Positions 1 to 8,928 of a stretch of DNA of 64,000 nucleotides are shown piece by piece. The position numbers and the translations under genes were made by a program. Every line of letters starts with the position of its first letter. Within the stretch, counting starts at the first letter, position 1. A model generated the notes under the pieces. That model was not told where the DNA came from. It searched no databases and worked only from the letters and a program-made list of their open reading frames with translations. The stretch comes from Lachnospiraceae bacterium (GTDB lineage: Bacteria; Bacillota; Clostridia; Lachnospirales; Lachnospiraceae). Where the stretch lies: assembly GCA_900759665.1 (NCBI GenBank), contig CAAEWE010000050.1, positions 8,883 to 72,882 on the forward strand. Reading direction: 5' to 3'.

Positions 1-1
1 A

Positions 2-1777
2 CTGGAGGCGGAAAGCGGTAAGGATAAGATCCTGGAGTATTATCTGAATACGCTTTACTTTGGAGGAAACCGTATCGGGATCGGTGCGGCATCGGAGTAT
101 TTTTTTGAAAAAAAGCCACAGGATCTGACGGTATCGGAAGCTGCTGTGCTCGCAGCTCTGGCACAGGATCCGGCTTTATACGATCCGGTGGATCAGCAGA
201 AAGCAAATAGCAATAAGAGAACAGAGGTTCTTGATGCTATGCTGAATATGGAAACAATCTCGGAGGATGAATACGAGGATGCTCTGGGAGATAATGTATA
301 TATTTCCATGCAGACGGTCGTCCGCAAAAAGAACGGAACAACGGAGGCGAAGGATTATTATGTTTCTGCAGTGATCTCGCAGGTGATCTCGGATCTGAAG
401 GAGCGGGGAGGATACAGTGCCACTCAGGCATATCATGCAGTTTATCAGGGAGGTATGAAGATATACACCTGCCTGGATGGAGAGATACAGCAGATCTGCG
501 AAAAAGAGGTGGCAAAGCAGCTCCGGAAGGAAAAAGGAAAGAGAAAGCGTCAGATTTCACTGGTGTTTATAGACCAGTCCAATGGAAAGGTAAAGGCACT
601 TATCGGTGGAAGGTCGGATGAGATACCGCAGACCGGAGGAAATCGTGCGATTGATCATACAAGAAATCCGGGAATCATACTGACACCACTGGCCGTATGG
701 ACACCGGCACTGGATACGGAAGGGATGACCCTTGGAACAGTGCAGGATGATGTGGTTTACAGCTATCCGGAAAACGGAACCGCACGGGTAACAAGGGATG
801 AAAAAGAGTACCAGGGCTTAGTGACAATGCGGGAAAGTATATTAAAAAGACTACAGTCAACTGCAGTTCAAACGATGGGAGATTTTGGGATTCAGACAGG
901 GTATGATTATCTGAAAAAGCTTGGTATTACCAGTCTCGTCGAAAAGCAGGAGGATGTGGAAGGAAATGTGATCAGTGATTTTTCCTTGTCGCTTGGTATT
1001 GGCAATATGGTGAACGGAGTGACAAATCTGGATCTTACGGCGGCATATGCGGCAATGGCGAATGAAGGGAAAAGCGTGAGTCCGGTCTTTTATACGAAGG
1101 TGGTAGACCGGACCGGTAATATTTTGTTTAAAAATGAACAGAATCAATCCCAGATTCTGCGAAAATCAACAGCATGGTTATTGACAAACGTAATGCGGGA
1201 GTATGTAGAAAACGGTGCAGGAAAGGATGCAGACCTGGATCTGGATAAGCTGGCGGCAGCGGGATATGGCGGCAGTTCAGCGGGACATAAGGATCAGTGG
1301 TTTGAAGGATACACACCGTATTATACCGCAGGGATCTGGAGCGGATATGATGATGGGGAGACCATAACTTCCGGGATTTCGTGTGAGGCATTGTGGAAAA
1401 GGATCATGCTCCGGGTACATGAGATCAAAAAGATTGAGAAAGGCAGTTTTAAAATTCCTGATGACATTATTGCCTGTGAGATCTGTACCAAATGCGGCGG
1501 GCTTGCAGTGAAGGATCTTTGTGATAAAGCACTTGGCGGAAGCTGTGTACAGAGAGAATATTTTGTGAACGGGACACAGCCTGTGCAGGCCTGCAATTGT
1601 CACGTGAAGTACCGGATATGTAAAAAAAGCGGCAGACTTGCAACAGAGAAGTGTCCGGAAGATCAGGTGCAGGAACGGGTTTACCTGATGAAGGAAGAAA
1701 AAGGAAAAACAAAGGACAGTCCGTATGTGATGTCTTCCAAATTACGAAATAGCAAATGTAATAAACATGGATCATAA
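2..1777 (+). CDS. Class A penicillin-binding protein, 5'-truncated by window edge, degenerate transpeptidase
   Basis: Bifunctional murein synthase family, membrane-bound with domains outside the cell. The frame is open from base 2, so the true start is outside the window. Visible residues 1-65 are the end of the GT51 glycosyltransferase domain (ILEYYLN, YFGG, then GIGAAS and a YF pair). A transpeptidase-like domain follows (about residues 150-460; SLGIGNMVNGVT and WFEGYTPYYTAGIW fit the family). All three catalytic motifs are lost by alignment: SxxK reads IILT (674-685), SxN reads RLQ (848-856), KTGT reads YGGS (1265-1276). The tail, about residues 495-570, is Cys-rich as in other clostridial class A PBPs. 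I infer glycan polymerisation without cross-linking. The frame is intact, so this is not an ordinary decaying pseudogene. The next gene is convergent. Confidence 0.85.
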   Translation: MEAESGKDKILEYYLNTLYFGGNRIGIGAASEYFFEKKPQDLTVSEAAVLAALAQDPALYDPVDQQKANSNKRTEVLDAMLNMETISEDEYEDALGDNVYISMQTVVRKKNGTTEAKDYYVSAVISQVISDLKERGGYSATQAYHAVYQGGMKIYTCLDGEIQQICEKEVAKQLRKEKGKRKRQISLVFIDQSNGKVKALIGGRSDEIPQTGGNRAIDHTRNPGIILTPLAVWTPALDTEGMTLGTVQDDVVYSYPENGTARVTRDEKEYQGLVTMRESILKRLQSTAVQTMGDFGIQTGYDYLKKLGITSLVEKQEDVEGNVISDFSLSLGIGNMVNGVTNLDLTAAYAAMANEGKSVSPVFYTKVVDRTGNILFKNEQNQSQILRKSTAWLLTNVMREYVENGAGKDADLDLDKLAAAGYGGSSAGHKDQWFEGYTPYYTAGIWSGYDDGETITSGISCEALWKRIMLRVHEIKKIEKGSFKIPDDIIACEICTKCGGLAVKDLCDKALGGSCVQREYFVNGTQPVQACNCHVKYRICKKSGRLATEKCPEDQVQERVYLMKEEKGKTKDSPYVMSSKLRNSKCNKHGS

Positions 1778-1818
1778 TGCCTGTTGCTTTCTAACAGTTT
1801 GACCGCTGCATCATGTTG

Positions 1819-2700
1819 TTATATTTTCTGGAAATCAACAGCACCCTGCATCCAGATAATGCCCTTGAATCTACGGCCGATCATTGGCTCGCCTGCAAGT
1901 GCCGAACGGTTGATGCCGATCAGAAGTACAATATCATTGCAGGAGACCAGAATCTGATAAATCTCCTCGCCGGTGTACTGATTTTGGACATAGCTCCAAT
2001 TGACGATCGTGCCAAGAATCTGGTAATTGTCTGATTCAGAGCCGTAAGGGATAAAACTTGTCTCTACCACACTGTACAGATCCTCTGTCCGGATGCGGCG
2101 GTTGATCTGTGCGGATAGATCGATCTCGTCTACGGTCAGACTGTCAATGGCATCCTGGTCACCGGATCTGGCCATGGCGATCAGCTGGTTTCTCATCCGT
2201 GTGCGGTAGGATTTTCTGCGTTTGATCTCTTCGTTATCCTCTACACCCAACAGGATCCTGCCTTCCAGAGCCAGACCGGAAAGGTAGGTCCGTGCTTTGT
2301 GCGGTGTATTGTCCGTACAGTCTAACATCAGATAATCAACGGCATTCTGCAGATAAAAGATCATGGAAATCCCCAGACGGACATCGTCACACATGCCGGT
2401 AAAGGCATCGGTGTCCACACGTTTATTTACTGTGATGTCGGAGACGGTGGAAAGAATTGTCCCTCTCAGATATGGAAAATGGTGCTCAATATGAAAAAAT
2501 CCCTTTTCATCATACTCGCCCCGGACAACGATGCCGGCATGGCTGGCGAATTCTTTGGTAAATTCTGTATAAATATGATTTTTTGATAATGCGATCTTTT
2601 TGGTCTGATCCGGTTCGTTCATGATGATTCCAAGCAGCTTGTCCATGTCCTGCCTGGTACTTATATGACTAAAACCGATGGAACGTAAAAAACGATGCAT
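1819..2700 (-). CDS. DUF3881 family protein
   Basis: A 293-residue soluble protein I assign to DUF3881, a family largely confined to Lachnospiraceae and relatives, with no known function. It has no signal peptide or membrane segment. The N-terminus (MHRFLRSIGFSHI) is the family's typical opening. The ATG at 2698-2700 is preferred over an in-frame TTG at 2716-2718 because AAAGGGGTGAT lies at the right distance upstream of the ATG. A sigma-A-like promoter (TTGATT, 17 bp, TAGAAT) lies at 2743-2771 on the minus strand. It converges on the PBP gene; the 41-bp gap shows no clear terminator. The family assignment is from memory of its sequence pattern. Confidence 0.7.
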   Translation of the reverse strand: MHRFLRSIGFSHISTRQDMDKLLGIIMNEPDQTKKIALSKNHIYTEFTKEFASHAGIVVRGEYDEKGFFHIEHHFPYLRGTILSTVSDITVNKRVDTDAFTGMCDDVRLGISMIFYLQNAVDYLMLDCTDNTPHKARTYLSGLALEGRILLGVEDNEEIKRRKSYRTRMRNQLIAMARSGDQDAIDSLTVDEIDLSAQINRRIRTEDLYSVVETSFIPYGSESDNYQILGTIVNWSYVQNQYTGEEIYQILVSCNDIVLLIGINRSALAGEPMIGRRFKGIIWMQGAVDFQKI

Positions 2701-2742
2701 TGGGATCACCCCTTTCAATAAAATATGGATCGGTATCCATTT

Positions 2743-2771
2743 ATTCTACTACGGGATATGGGAAGAATCAA
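2743..2771 (-). promoter_or_regulatory. Promoter of the DUF3881 gene
   Basis: On the minus strand TTGATT (2766-2771) and TAGAAT (2743-2748) are 17 bp apart. The start codon is about 43 bp downstream. A small hairpin (ATGGAT, loop, ATCCAT at 2725-2740) lies in the leader. Confidence 0.55.
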
Positions 2772-2779
2772 GGAAAATG

Positions 2780-2808
2780 TTGCTATTAAGGGGGATATCA
2801 TATATAAT
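2780..2808 (+). promoter_or_regulatory. Promoter of degV-family gene
   Basis: TTGCTA (2780-2785), 17-bp spacer, perfect TATAAT (2803-2808). It is divergent from the DUF3881 promoter, and the two sites are only 8 bp apart. Confidence 0.6.
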
Positions 2809-2872
2809 TTAGAAAGGTATGTAGATTTTCAAAGACGTGGTGATTTAGTCGATGAAGACATGGAGGATGAAT

Positions 2873-3745
2873 ATGAGTAAAATTGCAGTAATGACAGACA
2901 GCAACAGTGGTATTACGCAGATTGAGGCAAAGGAAATGGGGATTACCGTTTTGCCGATGCCATTTATTATTGATGGGAAGACATACTATGAGGATATCAG
3001 TCTGACACAGGAGGAGTTTTATGAGAAGCTTGCACAGAATGCGGATGTATCCACGTCGCAGCCTTCGGTGGAGGATGTATTAAAATATTGGGATAAGGCA
3101 TTGGAGGATGCGGACGAACTCGTCTATATCCCAATGTCCAGCGGCTTGTCAGGTTCCTGTTCCACCGCGCAGATGCTTTCTAAGGACTATAACGGCAGAG
3201 TGCAGGTTGTAGACAACCAGCGCATTTCGGTAACGCAGCGTCAGTCAGCGGTGGATGCCATGGAGTTAGCCGGTCGAGGTATGAATGCAGCTCAGATCAA
3301 GGAGCTTCTGGAGCAGGAAAAAATGCAGTCCAGTATTTACATTATGCTGGATACATTGACCTATCTGAAAAAGGGAGGGCGTATCACTCCGGCAGCGGCA
3401 GCATTGGGAACGGCACTCCGATTAAAGCCGGTTCTGCAGATCCAGGGGGAGAAGCTGGATGCATTCACCATTGCCCGTACCAAAAAGCAGGGGGTGGCAA
3501 AGATGATCAATGCCATGGAGACTGATATTAAAGAGCGTTTCGGCGGTCTGGATAATATAGACAACATTCATATAGAGGTGGCACATACAGCCAATGAGGA
3601 GGCAGCAAGGGAATTTGTGGAGGAGCTTCGGGAGCATTTCGGTGTGAAGAATGAGATTATCTGTAATCCGCTTTCGTTGAGTGTATCCTGCCATATCGGA
3701 CCGGGGGCACTGGCAGTTGCATGTTCCAAGGCGATTCCGGAATAA
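2873..3745 (+). CDS. DegV family fatty-acid-binding protein
   Basis: A 290-residue cytosolic DegV protein. Family members bind a fatty acid between two domains, and FakB members present it to the kinase FakA for phosphorylation. Visible signatures are TDSNSGI near the N-terminus, the SSGLSGS loop around residue 90 and DTLTYLKKGGRI around residue 160. The ATG at 2873 is chosen because GGAGGATGA stands just upstream; an in-frame ATG at 2852 lacks a good site. It appears monocistronic, with its own promoter. FakA is not in this window, so whether it works as FakB here is inferred only from the family. Confidence 0.85.
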   Translation: MSKIAVMTDSNSGITQIEAKEMGITVLPMPFIIDGKTYYEDISLTQEEFYEKLAQNADVSTSQPSVEDVLKYWDKALEDADELVYIPMSSGLSGSCSTAQMLSKDYNGRVQVVDNQRISVTQRQSAVDAMELAGRGMNAAQIKELLEQEKMQSSIYIMLDTLTYLKKGGRITPAAAALGTALRLKPVLQIQGEKLDAFTIARTKKQGVAKMINAMETDIKERFGGLDNIDNIHIEVAHTANEEAAREFVEELREHFGVKNEIICNPLSLSVSCHIGPGALAVACSKAIPE

Positions 3746-3845
3746 AACAGAAGGAGCCCTGTTTTTCCAAACGACGGTAGATAACAGGGTATGACAGATT
3801 ACAGCAGACAGAGCAGATGACAGCAGACAGATTGGAGGCAGAAGG

Positions 3846-5093
3846 ATGAATTATATTGAAGGATTAGGACAGAAGGCACAGAAGGCAAAAAAGAGTCTGG
3901 CGACAGCATCTACCGGACAGAAAAATGAAATACTGACACAGATTGCAGCGAAGCTTCTGGAGCATCAGGAGCAGATCCTGGCAGAAAATGAAAAGGATAT
4001 AGCGAATGCCAGAGAGAATGGCATTTCTGAGACGATGGTGGATCGGTTGCGTCTGACACCGGAGCGGATTCAGGGGATTTCCGATGCTTGTATCGAACTT
4101 ACCAATCTGGAGGATCCGGTGGGAGAGGTTATCGAGGGCTCCACTCGTCCCAACGGCATGAAGATTACCAAGATACGTGTTCCAATGGGAGTGATAGGAA
4201 TTATTTATGAGTCACGTCCCAATGTTACAGTGGATGCGGCTTCTCTCTGTATCAAAAGCGGAAATGCAGCGATCCTGCGGGGAGGCAAGGAGGCCATCTG
4301 TTCCAATAAGGTACTGATGAATACTATGCGGGAGGCAGTTGCCCAGTGTGGTTTTCCAGAGGATATCGTACAGCTGGTGGAGGATACCTCCAGAGAAGTG
4401 TCCACGCAGATGATGCAGGCCAACGGTCTGATCGATGTGCTGATCCCAAGAGGTGGAGCAGGACTGATCCAGGCGGTTGTAAAAAATGCAACGCTTCCGG
4501 TGATCGAGACGGGAACCGGCAATTGCCATATTTATGTGGATGCCACAGCGGATCTGACTATGGCAGTGAATATCACGGACAACGGCAAAACACAGCGGCC
4601 GAGCGTCTGCAATGCACTGGAAACCTGTCTGGTACACAAGGATGTGGCAGAGGAGTTTCTGCCAATGTTAAAGGCAAAGCTGGATGAGCATCAGGTAGAG
4701 ATCCGGGGCTGTGAAAGAACAGCAGCGATTCTGGGAGACTGTGTCGTTCCGGCAACAGAGCAGGATTATGCTACAGAGTTTCTGGACTATATTATTTCGA
4801 TAAAAGTAGTAGATTCTGTGGAGGAAGCAATTGCCCATGTATCCAGATATTCCACGGGGCATTCCGAGTGTATTGTGACAGAAAGCTATGCCAATGCACG
4901 GAAGTTCCAGGAGGAAGTGGATTCGGCATGTGTCTATGTGAATTGTTCTACGAGATTTACGGATGGTGGTGAATTTGGACTGGGAGCAGAGATCGGCATT
5001 TCCACCCAGAAGCTTCATGCGAGAGGACCGATGGGCTTAAAGGAACTGACCACCATGAAGTATCTGATCTGCGGAGATGGACAGATCCGATAA
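3846..5093 (+). CDS. proA: Gamma-glutamyl phosphate reductase
   Basis: Catalyses NADPH-dependent reduction of gamma-glutamyl phosphate to glutamate-5-semialdehyde, the second step of proline synthesis, in the cytosol. At 415 residues it has full family length. The catalytic cysteine is Cys255 in PSVCNALETC, and an aldehyde-dehydrogenase-type fold is evident (VPMGVIGIIYESRPNV near residue 110). ATG follows GGAGGCAGAAGG. The partner proB (glutamate kinase) is not adjacent, which is unusual because the two are often one operon. The 100-bp leader has a CCCTGTT/AACAGGG inverted repeat and two copies of ACAGCAGACAGA, but nothing like a T-box. Confidence 0.95.
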   Translation: MNYIEGLGQKAQKAKKSLATASTGQKNEILTQIAAKLLEHQEQILAENEKDIANARENGISETMVDRLRLTPERIQGISDACIELTNLEDPVGEVIEGSTRPNGMKITKIRVPMGVIGIIYESRPNVTVDAASLCIKSGNAAILRGGKEAICSNKVLMNTMREAVAQCGFPEDIVQLVEDTSREVSTQMMQANGLIDVLIPRGGAGLIQAVVKNATLPVIETGTGNCHIYVDATADLTMAVNITDNGKTQRPSVCNALETCLVHKDVAEEFLPMLKAKLDEHQVEIRGCERTAAILGDCVVPATEQDYATEFLDYIISIKVVDSVEEAIAHVSRYSTGHSECIVTESYANARKFQEEVDSACVYVNCSTRFTDGGEFGLGAEIGISTQKLHARGPMGLKELTTMKYLICGDGQIR

Positions 5094-5122
5094 ATAACCG
5101 ATTTGTGTGAGGAGGAGACATC

Positions 5123-6388
5123 ATGAGTTTGACAGCAACACCTAATGGAGACAGAGTACAGATTGCAATCTTTGGCAGACGAAATGCCGGCAAATCCAGC
5201 GTGATCAATGCAGTGACAGGACAGCAGCTTGCAATCGTATCGGATGTGAAGGGAACTACGACGGATCCGGTTTATAAGGCGATGGAGATACTGCCGATCG
5301 GCCCGTGTATGTTTATTGATACACCGGGGCTGGATGATGAGGGGGAGCTGGGCGAGAAACGTGTGGAGAAGGCAGTACAGGTGCTGAACCGCACAGATAT
5401 CGCCATGCTGGTGTTAGATATTTCCAGACTCACACCGGAGGAACTGGCACAGGGCCGGGGGATCGGCGAGAAGGAGCAGCAGATTCAGATGATGATCGAG
5501 GAGAAGAAGCTTCCCTATGTGATCGTACTGAATCAGGAGGACAAGCTTTCTCAGGAGGAGGCAGAGAAACGACGTCAGCAGATCATGGCAAAGAATGGGA
5601 CGGTGCCGGTCTGCAATGTGAACACTGTCCGCAAAACGGGACTGGAAAAGCTCAAGGATGCACTGATCATGCTTGCCCCGGATACGGATCTGAAATTACA
5701 CATTCTCGGAGATCTGGTGGAGGAGAATGATGTGGTGGTTCTGGTGGTGCCAGTGGATTCGGCTGCACCGAAGGGACGGCTGATCATGCCCCAGCAGCAG
5801 GTGATCCGTGATATATTGGACAACCACGCAGTATCGGTGGTGACCCAGGTGCCTTCTCTGGCAATGACTCTGGATATGCTTGGAGATAAGGTGAAGATGG
5901 TGATTACGGACTCTCAGGCATTTGGCGAGGTGTCCCAGATTGTGCCCACACAGATTCCGCTGACTTCTTTTTCTATTTTATTTGCGAGACACAAAGGAAA
6001 TCTCCAGACTCTGGTAGAAGGCGTTACGGCGGTGGACAGGTTAAGGGACGGAGACAGGGTATTGATCGCCGAGGGATGCACTCACAGGAGACAATGTGAC
6101 GATATCGGGACAGTGAAAATCCCCCGCTGGCTGAAGGAATATACAGGGAAAGAATTACAGATTGAGACCTGCAGCGGTACCGGATTTCCGACGGATCTGT
6201 CCGCCTATGCACTGATCATTCACTGTGGAGGCTGCACTCTTCATGAAAAGGAAATGAAGCACCGGATCTTCCGGGCACAGCAGTGTCAGGTGCCGATCGT
6301 CAATTACGGTATCTTTATCGCATACGTAAAGGGCATATTGAAGCGGAGTGTGGAGCTGTTTCCAGCGGTCTGGGAACTACTGGAGTAG
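5123..6388 (+). CDS. hydF: [FeFe]-hydrogenase H-cluster maturation GTPase
   Basis: HydF is the scaffold on which HydE and HydG build the 2Fe subcluster before transfer to the hydrogenase. 421 residues. An N-terminal Era-like GTPase domain has GRRNAGKSS (residues 17-25), the switch region KGTTTDP and DTPG. The C-terminal cluster-binding part has Cys-x-His near residue 318 (EGCTHRRQC) and HCGGC near residues 366-371, the family's conserved ligands. SD GGAGGAG precedes the ATG. hydE and hydG are not in the window. It shows that the organism ferments with an [FeFe] hydrogenase. The ABC gene downstream starts 23 bp later and may be co-transcribed. Confidence 0.95.
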   Translation: MSLTATPNGDRVQIAIFGRRNAGKSSVINAVTGQQLAIVSDVKGTTTDPVYKAMEILPIGPCMFIDTPGLDDEGELGEKRVEKAVQVLNRTDIAMLVLDISRLTPEELAQGRGIGEKEQQIQMMIEEKKLPYVIVLNQEDKLSQEEAEKRRQQIMAKNGTVPVCNVNTVRKTGLEKLKDALIMLAPDTDLKLHILGDLVEENDVVVLVVPVDSAAPKGRLIMPQQQVIRDILDNHAVSVVTQVPSLAMTLDMLGDKVKMVITDSQAFGEVSQIVPTQIPLTSFSILFARHKGNLQTLVEGVTAVDRLRDGDRVLIAEGCTHRRQCDDIGTVKIPRWLKEYTGKELQIETCSGTGFPTDLSAYALIIHCGGCTLHEKEMKHRIFRAQQCQVPIVNYGIFIAYVKGILKRSVELFPAVWELLE

Positions 6389-6410
6389 ATGTATAACAAG
6401 GAGAGAATCA

Positions 6411-7106
6411 ATGAAACTTATTGTTAATGAAATTGAGAAAAAATTTGAAGAGAAAGAAGTTCTTAAGGGAGCCTCCTTCACCTTTGAAAAGGGTAAGATA
6501 TATGGACTTCTGGGACGGAATGGAGCCGGTAAAACGACACTTTTTAACTGTATCAGTCACGAGATTGATTTTGAGGGTGGCTCTGTTTCTCTGGAGGAGA
6601 ATGGACAAAACAGACCTGTAGATTTTGATATGATGGGATATGCGTTTTCTACCCCGGTTCTGCCGGAGTTTCTTACCGGTTATGAGTTCATTAAATTCTT
6701 TCTTGATATTCATAAAGGCAAAATAGAAAATCCCCTTACGGTGGAGGAATATGCGCAGATGGTGGGGCTGGATCTGCCGGATCTGGACCGGCTGCTCAAG
6801 GGATATTCCCACGGCATGAAAAATAAAATGCAGATGCTTTGTCTGCTGATCAGCAAGCCGCCGGTCATTCTGTTAGATGAACCGCTGACATCGCTGGATG
6901 TGGTTGCGGCTCATGAGATGAAGGAGCTTTTGCTGGCAATGAAAAAGGATCATATTATTATATTGTCCACTCACATTTTGCAGCTGGCACAGGATCTGTG
7001 TGACGAGATCGTGCTGCTGCATCAGGGGAAATTGTCCGGAGTGGATGATCTGGATTGTCATGATCAGGGATTTGAGGAGCATGTCATGGAGCTTCTGAGC
7101 CGTTAG
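6411..7106 (+). CDS. ABC transporter ATP-binding protein
   Basis: A 231-residue cytosolic ABC ATPase: Walker A GRNGAGKTT near residue 37, Walker B ILLDEP, H-loop STHIL. The signature region reads YSHGMKNKM instead of LSGGQ, as in many ABC-2-type exporters. The ATG at 6411 is preferred to an upstream in-frame ATG at 6348, which would overlap hydF, because AAGGAGAGAATCA precedes it. The permease begins 15 bp downstream, so the two form one exporter. The substrate is unknown; nothing ties it to hydrogenase maturation apart from position. Confidence 0.88.
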   Translation: MKLIVNEIEKKFEEKEVLKGASFTFEKGKIYGLLGRNGAGKTTLFNCISHEIDFEGGSVSLEENGQNRPVDFDMMGYAFSTPVLPEFLTGYEFIKFFLDIHKGKIENPLTVEEYAQMVGLDLPDLDRLLKGYSHGMKNKMQMLCLLISKPPVILLDEPLTSLDVVAAHEMKELLLAMKKDHIIILSTHILQLAQDLCDEIVLLHQGKLSGVDDLDCHDQGFEEHVMELLSR

Positions 7107-7121
7107 AAAGGATACAGACAG

Positions 7122-8819
7122 ATGAATCAGATAATAAGTCAGTTTCAGTTGTTTTTTGCCCAGCAGGTGAATCAACTGATCTATACGATCATTAATTTTA
7201 AACCATTGAAGGGGCTGATCTCGGAGGAGTGGTATGCCCGCAGTGATATCAAAAAGACACTGGGAATCCTTTGCCTGATCTGGAACGGGCTCAAGGATAT
7301 CCTGTGGAAGTCATTATATTTTCTGCTGGCTGTCTTTGTACCGTGTGCGGTCTTACAATCGAATATCGGCTGGAGCAATCATACGATGGCATCGATGATG
7401 GTATGGATATTTTTGATCCTGAATTGTTTTATGGGCTCCTTTACCAACAGCCATATTATCACCAATGGTGACGAACAGGATTACCTGTTATTGAATCTCA
7501 TGCGGATCGATGCCAAAAGCTATTATCTCGCCGGTATTTTATGGGAGTATGGCAAAGCAGCCGTTTGCTGGATGATTGCATTTTTCCTGATCTTAAATCA
7601 TGCTTTTCCGGGACATATGGGGATTTTTGTGTGGGTGATCCTGTGCTATATCTGCTGTCGTCCGATCGGTGAGGCAGTTTCCCTGCTTCTTTGTGAGCAT
7701 TATAATAAGATTCCTTATCAGGACAAAAGTAAGGAAGTACGGGGAAGCTATTATCTGTACAATTTCGGGATGGCTGTTGCAGCGTATGGTCTTTATCCTG
7801 TCCTGTTTTTGGTACAGAGACAAAAGATGGTCTGGAATCCGTTGTTTGATGCAGGTGGTTTTTCTATGGGATTACAGGGGCTCCTTCTGGCGGTCATGCT
7901 GATCGCAGCCGTGGCTTCTGTGAGATATCTGCGGGCGTATCCGAAATATCTGCAGGTGGCGAGAGTGCTCTGTAGTTATCAGCGTGTGATGGAGCATCAG
8001 AAGGAAGTTGACAATGTCCAGTCTCTTGACGGTAAATTAAAGGATACTATGGACGAGGATGCCGTGACGGAGCGGATCTTTCAGGATAAAAGCGGCTATG
8101 AATATCTTCATGCCATCTTTTTTGAACGTCACAAAAAGATCGTGGCAAGACCAAGCCGGATCAAGGCATGGATCGTGGAAGGATTGTTTGGTGTGACCGC
8201 AGTGGCTGTGATCGTTAGCCGTTTTATGGCATCTGCGGCACAGTTTCAGGAGATGAGTGATGGCGTCTGGAGCACGGTGAATATGCTTTTAGCGATCCTT
8301 GTATTTATTATGTATTGTTCTTCTTCCGGAGAAAAGCTGACACAGGCGATGTTCTTTCACTGTGATGCTTCTCTGCTGAAGTATGGATATTACCGGACAC
8401 CGGAGGCGATCATATCCAGTTTCCGGATCCGCCTGCGTTATATGATCCGGACGGAGTGCCCGTTTATTGCGGCGTTTTGCGCAGGAGTATTTATCAATCT
8501 GATGCTTTTGGGAAGATTCCGGAATATTTTGCAGATCATAGCAATCTTATTCTGTATCGTGATGCTGTCGGTATTTTTCTCCGTGCTGTTTCTGTGTATG
8601 TATTATATTTTTCAGCCGTTTACAGAGGCAGGAAATACCACAAGCGTTGGTTATAAGATCTGTACCATAGGGATTTATCTTGTGGCGTATAGCTGTCTGC
8701 AGATCCATACACCGCCGACATACTTTGCAGCGATCATTTTGGGAGTTACCGTTGTGACTCTGGTGGCAGCATTGCTGCTGGTGTGGAAGCTGGCACCAAA
8801 GACGTTCCGGTTGAAATAA
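7122..8819 (+). CDS. ABC exporter permease, polytopic membrane protein
   Basis: A 565-residue membrane protein with about 10-12 hydrophobic segments in two blocks (roughly residues 55-270 and 345-560), separated by a charged cytosolic stretch near residues 280-340. It is the partner of the ATPase immediately upstream (15-bp gap, GAAAGGAT as ribosome site). Layout and pairing fit an ABC-2-like exporter subunit. I cannot name a family or substrate from sequence alone. No terminator was seen in the 76 bp after it. Confidence 0.75.
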   Translation: MNQIISQFQLFFAQQVNQLIYTIINFKPLKGLISEEWYARSDIKKTLGILCLIWNGLKDILWKSLYFLLAVFVPCAVLQSNIGWSNHTMASMMVWIFLILNCFMGSFTNSHIITNGDEQDYLLLNLMRIDAKSYYLAGILWEYGKAAVCWMIAFFLILNHAFPGHMGIFVWVILCYICCRPIGEAVSLLLCEHYNKIPYQDKSKEVRGSYYLYNFGMAVAAYGLYPVLFLVQRQKMVWNPLFDAGGFSMGLQGLLLAVMLIAAVASVRYLRAYPKYLQVARVLCSYQRVMEHQKEVDNVQSLDGKLKDTMDEDAVTERIFQDKSGYEYLHAIFFERHKKIVARPSRIKAWIVEGLFGVTAVAVIVSRFMASAAQFQEMSDGVWSTVNMLLAILVFIMYCSSSGEKLTQAMFFHCDASLLKYGYYRTPEAIISSFRIRLRYMIRTECPFIAAFCAGVFINLMLLGRFRNILQIIAILFCIVMLSVFFSVLFLCMYYIFQPFTEAGNTTSVGYKICTIGIYLVAYSCLQIHTPPTYFAAIILGVTVVTLVAALLLVWKLAPKTFRLK

Positions 8820-8928
8820 TGCGTTTGGCAGAGATGGCATTGCACAGGAAATAAGCTTTCCGGCATTATCAATTTGTGAGAGATATGGAAAAGGTATGAG
8901 AGAAAACTATGACAGGAAGGAGATTTTA

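Noticed and set aside
3746..3845. T-box or other amino-acid-responsive leader before proA
   Set aside because: No T-box core sequence and only 100 bp; just a short inverted repeat and a direct repeat are present.
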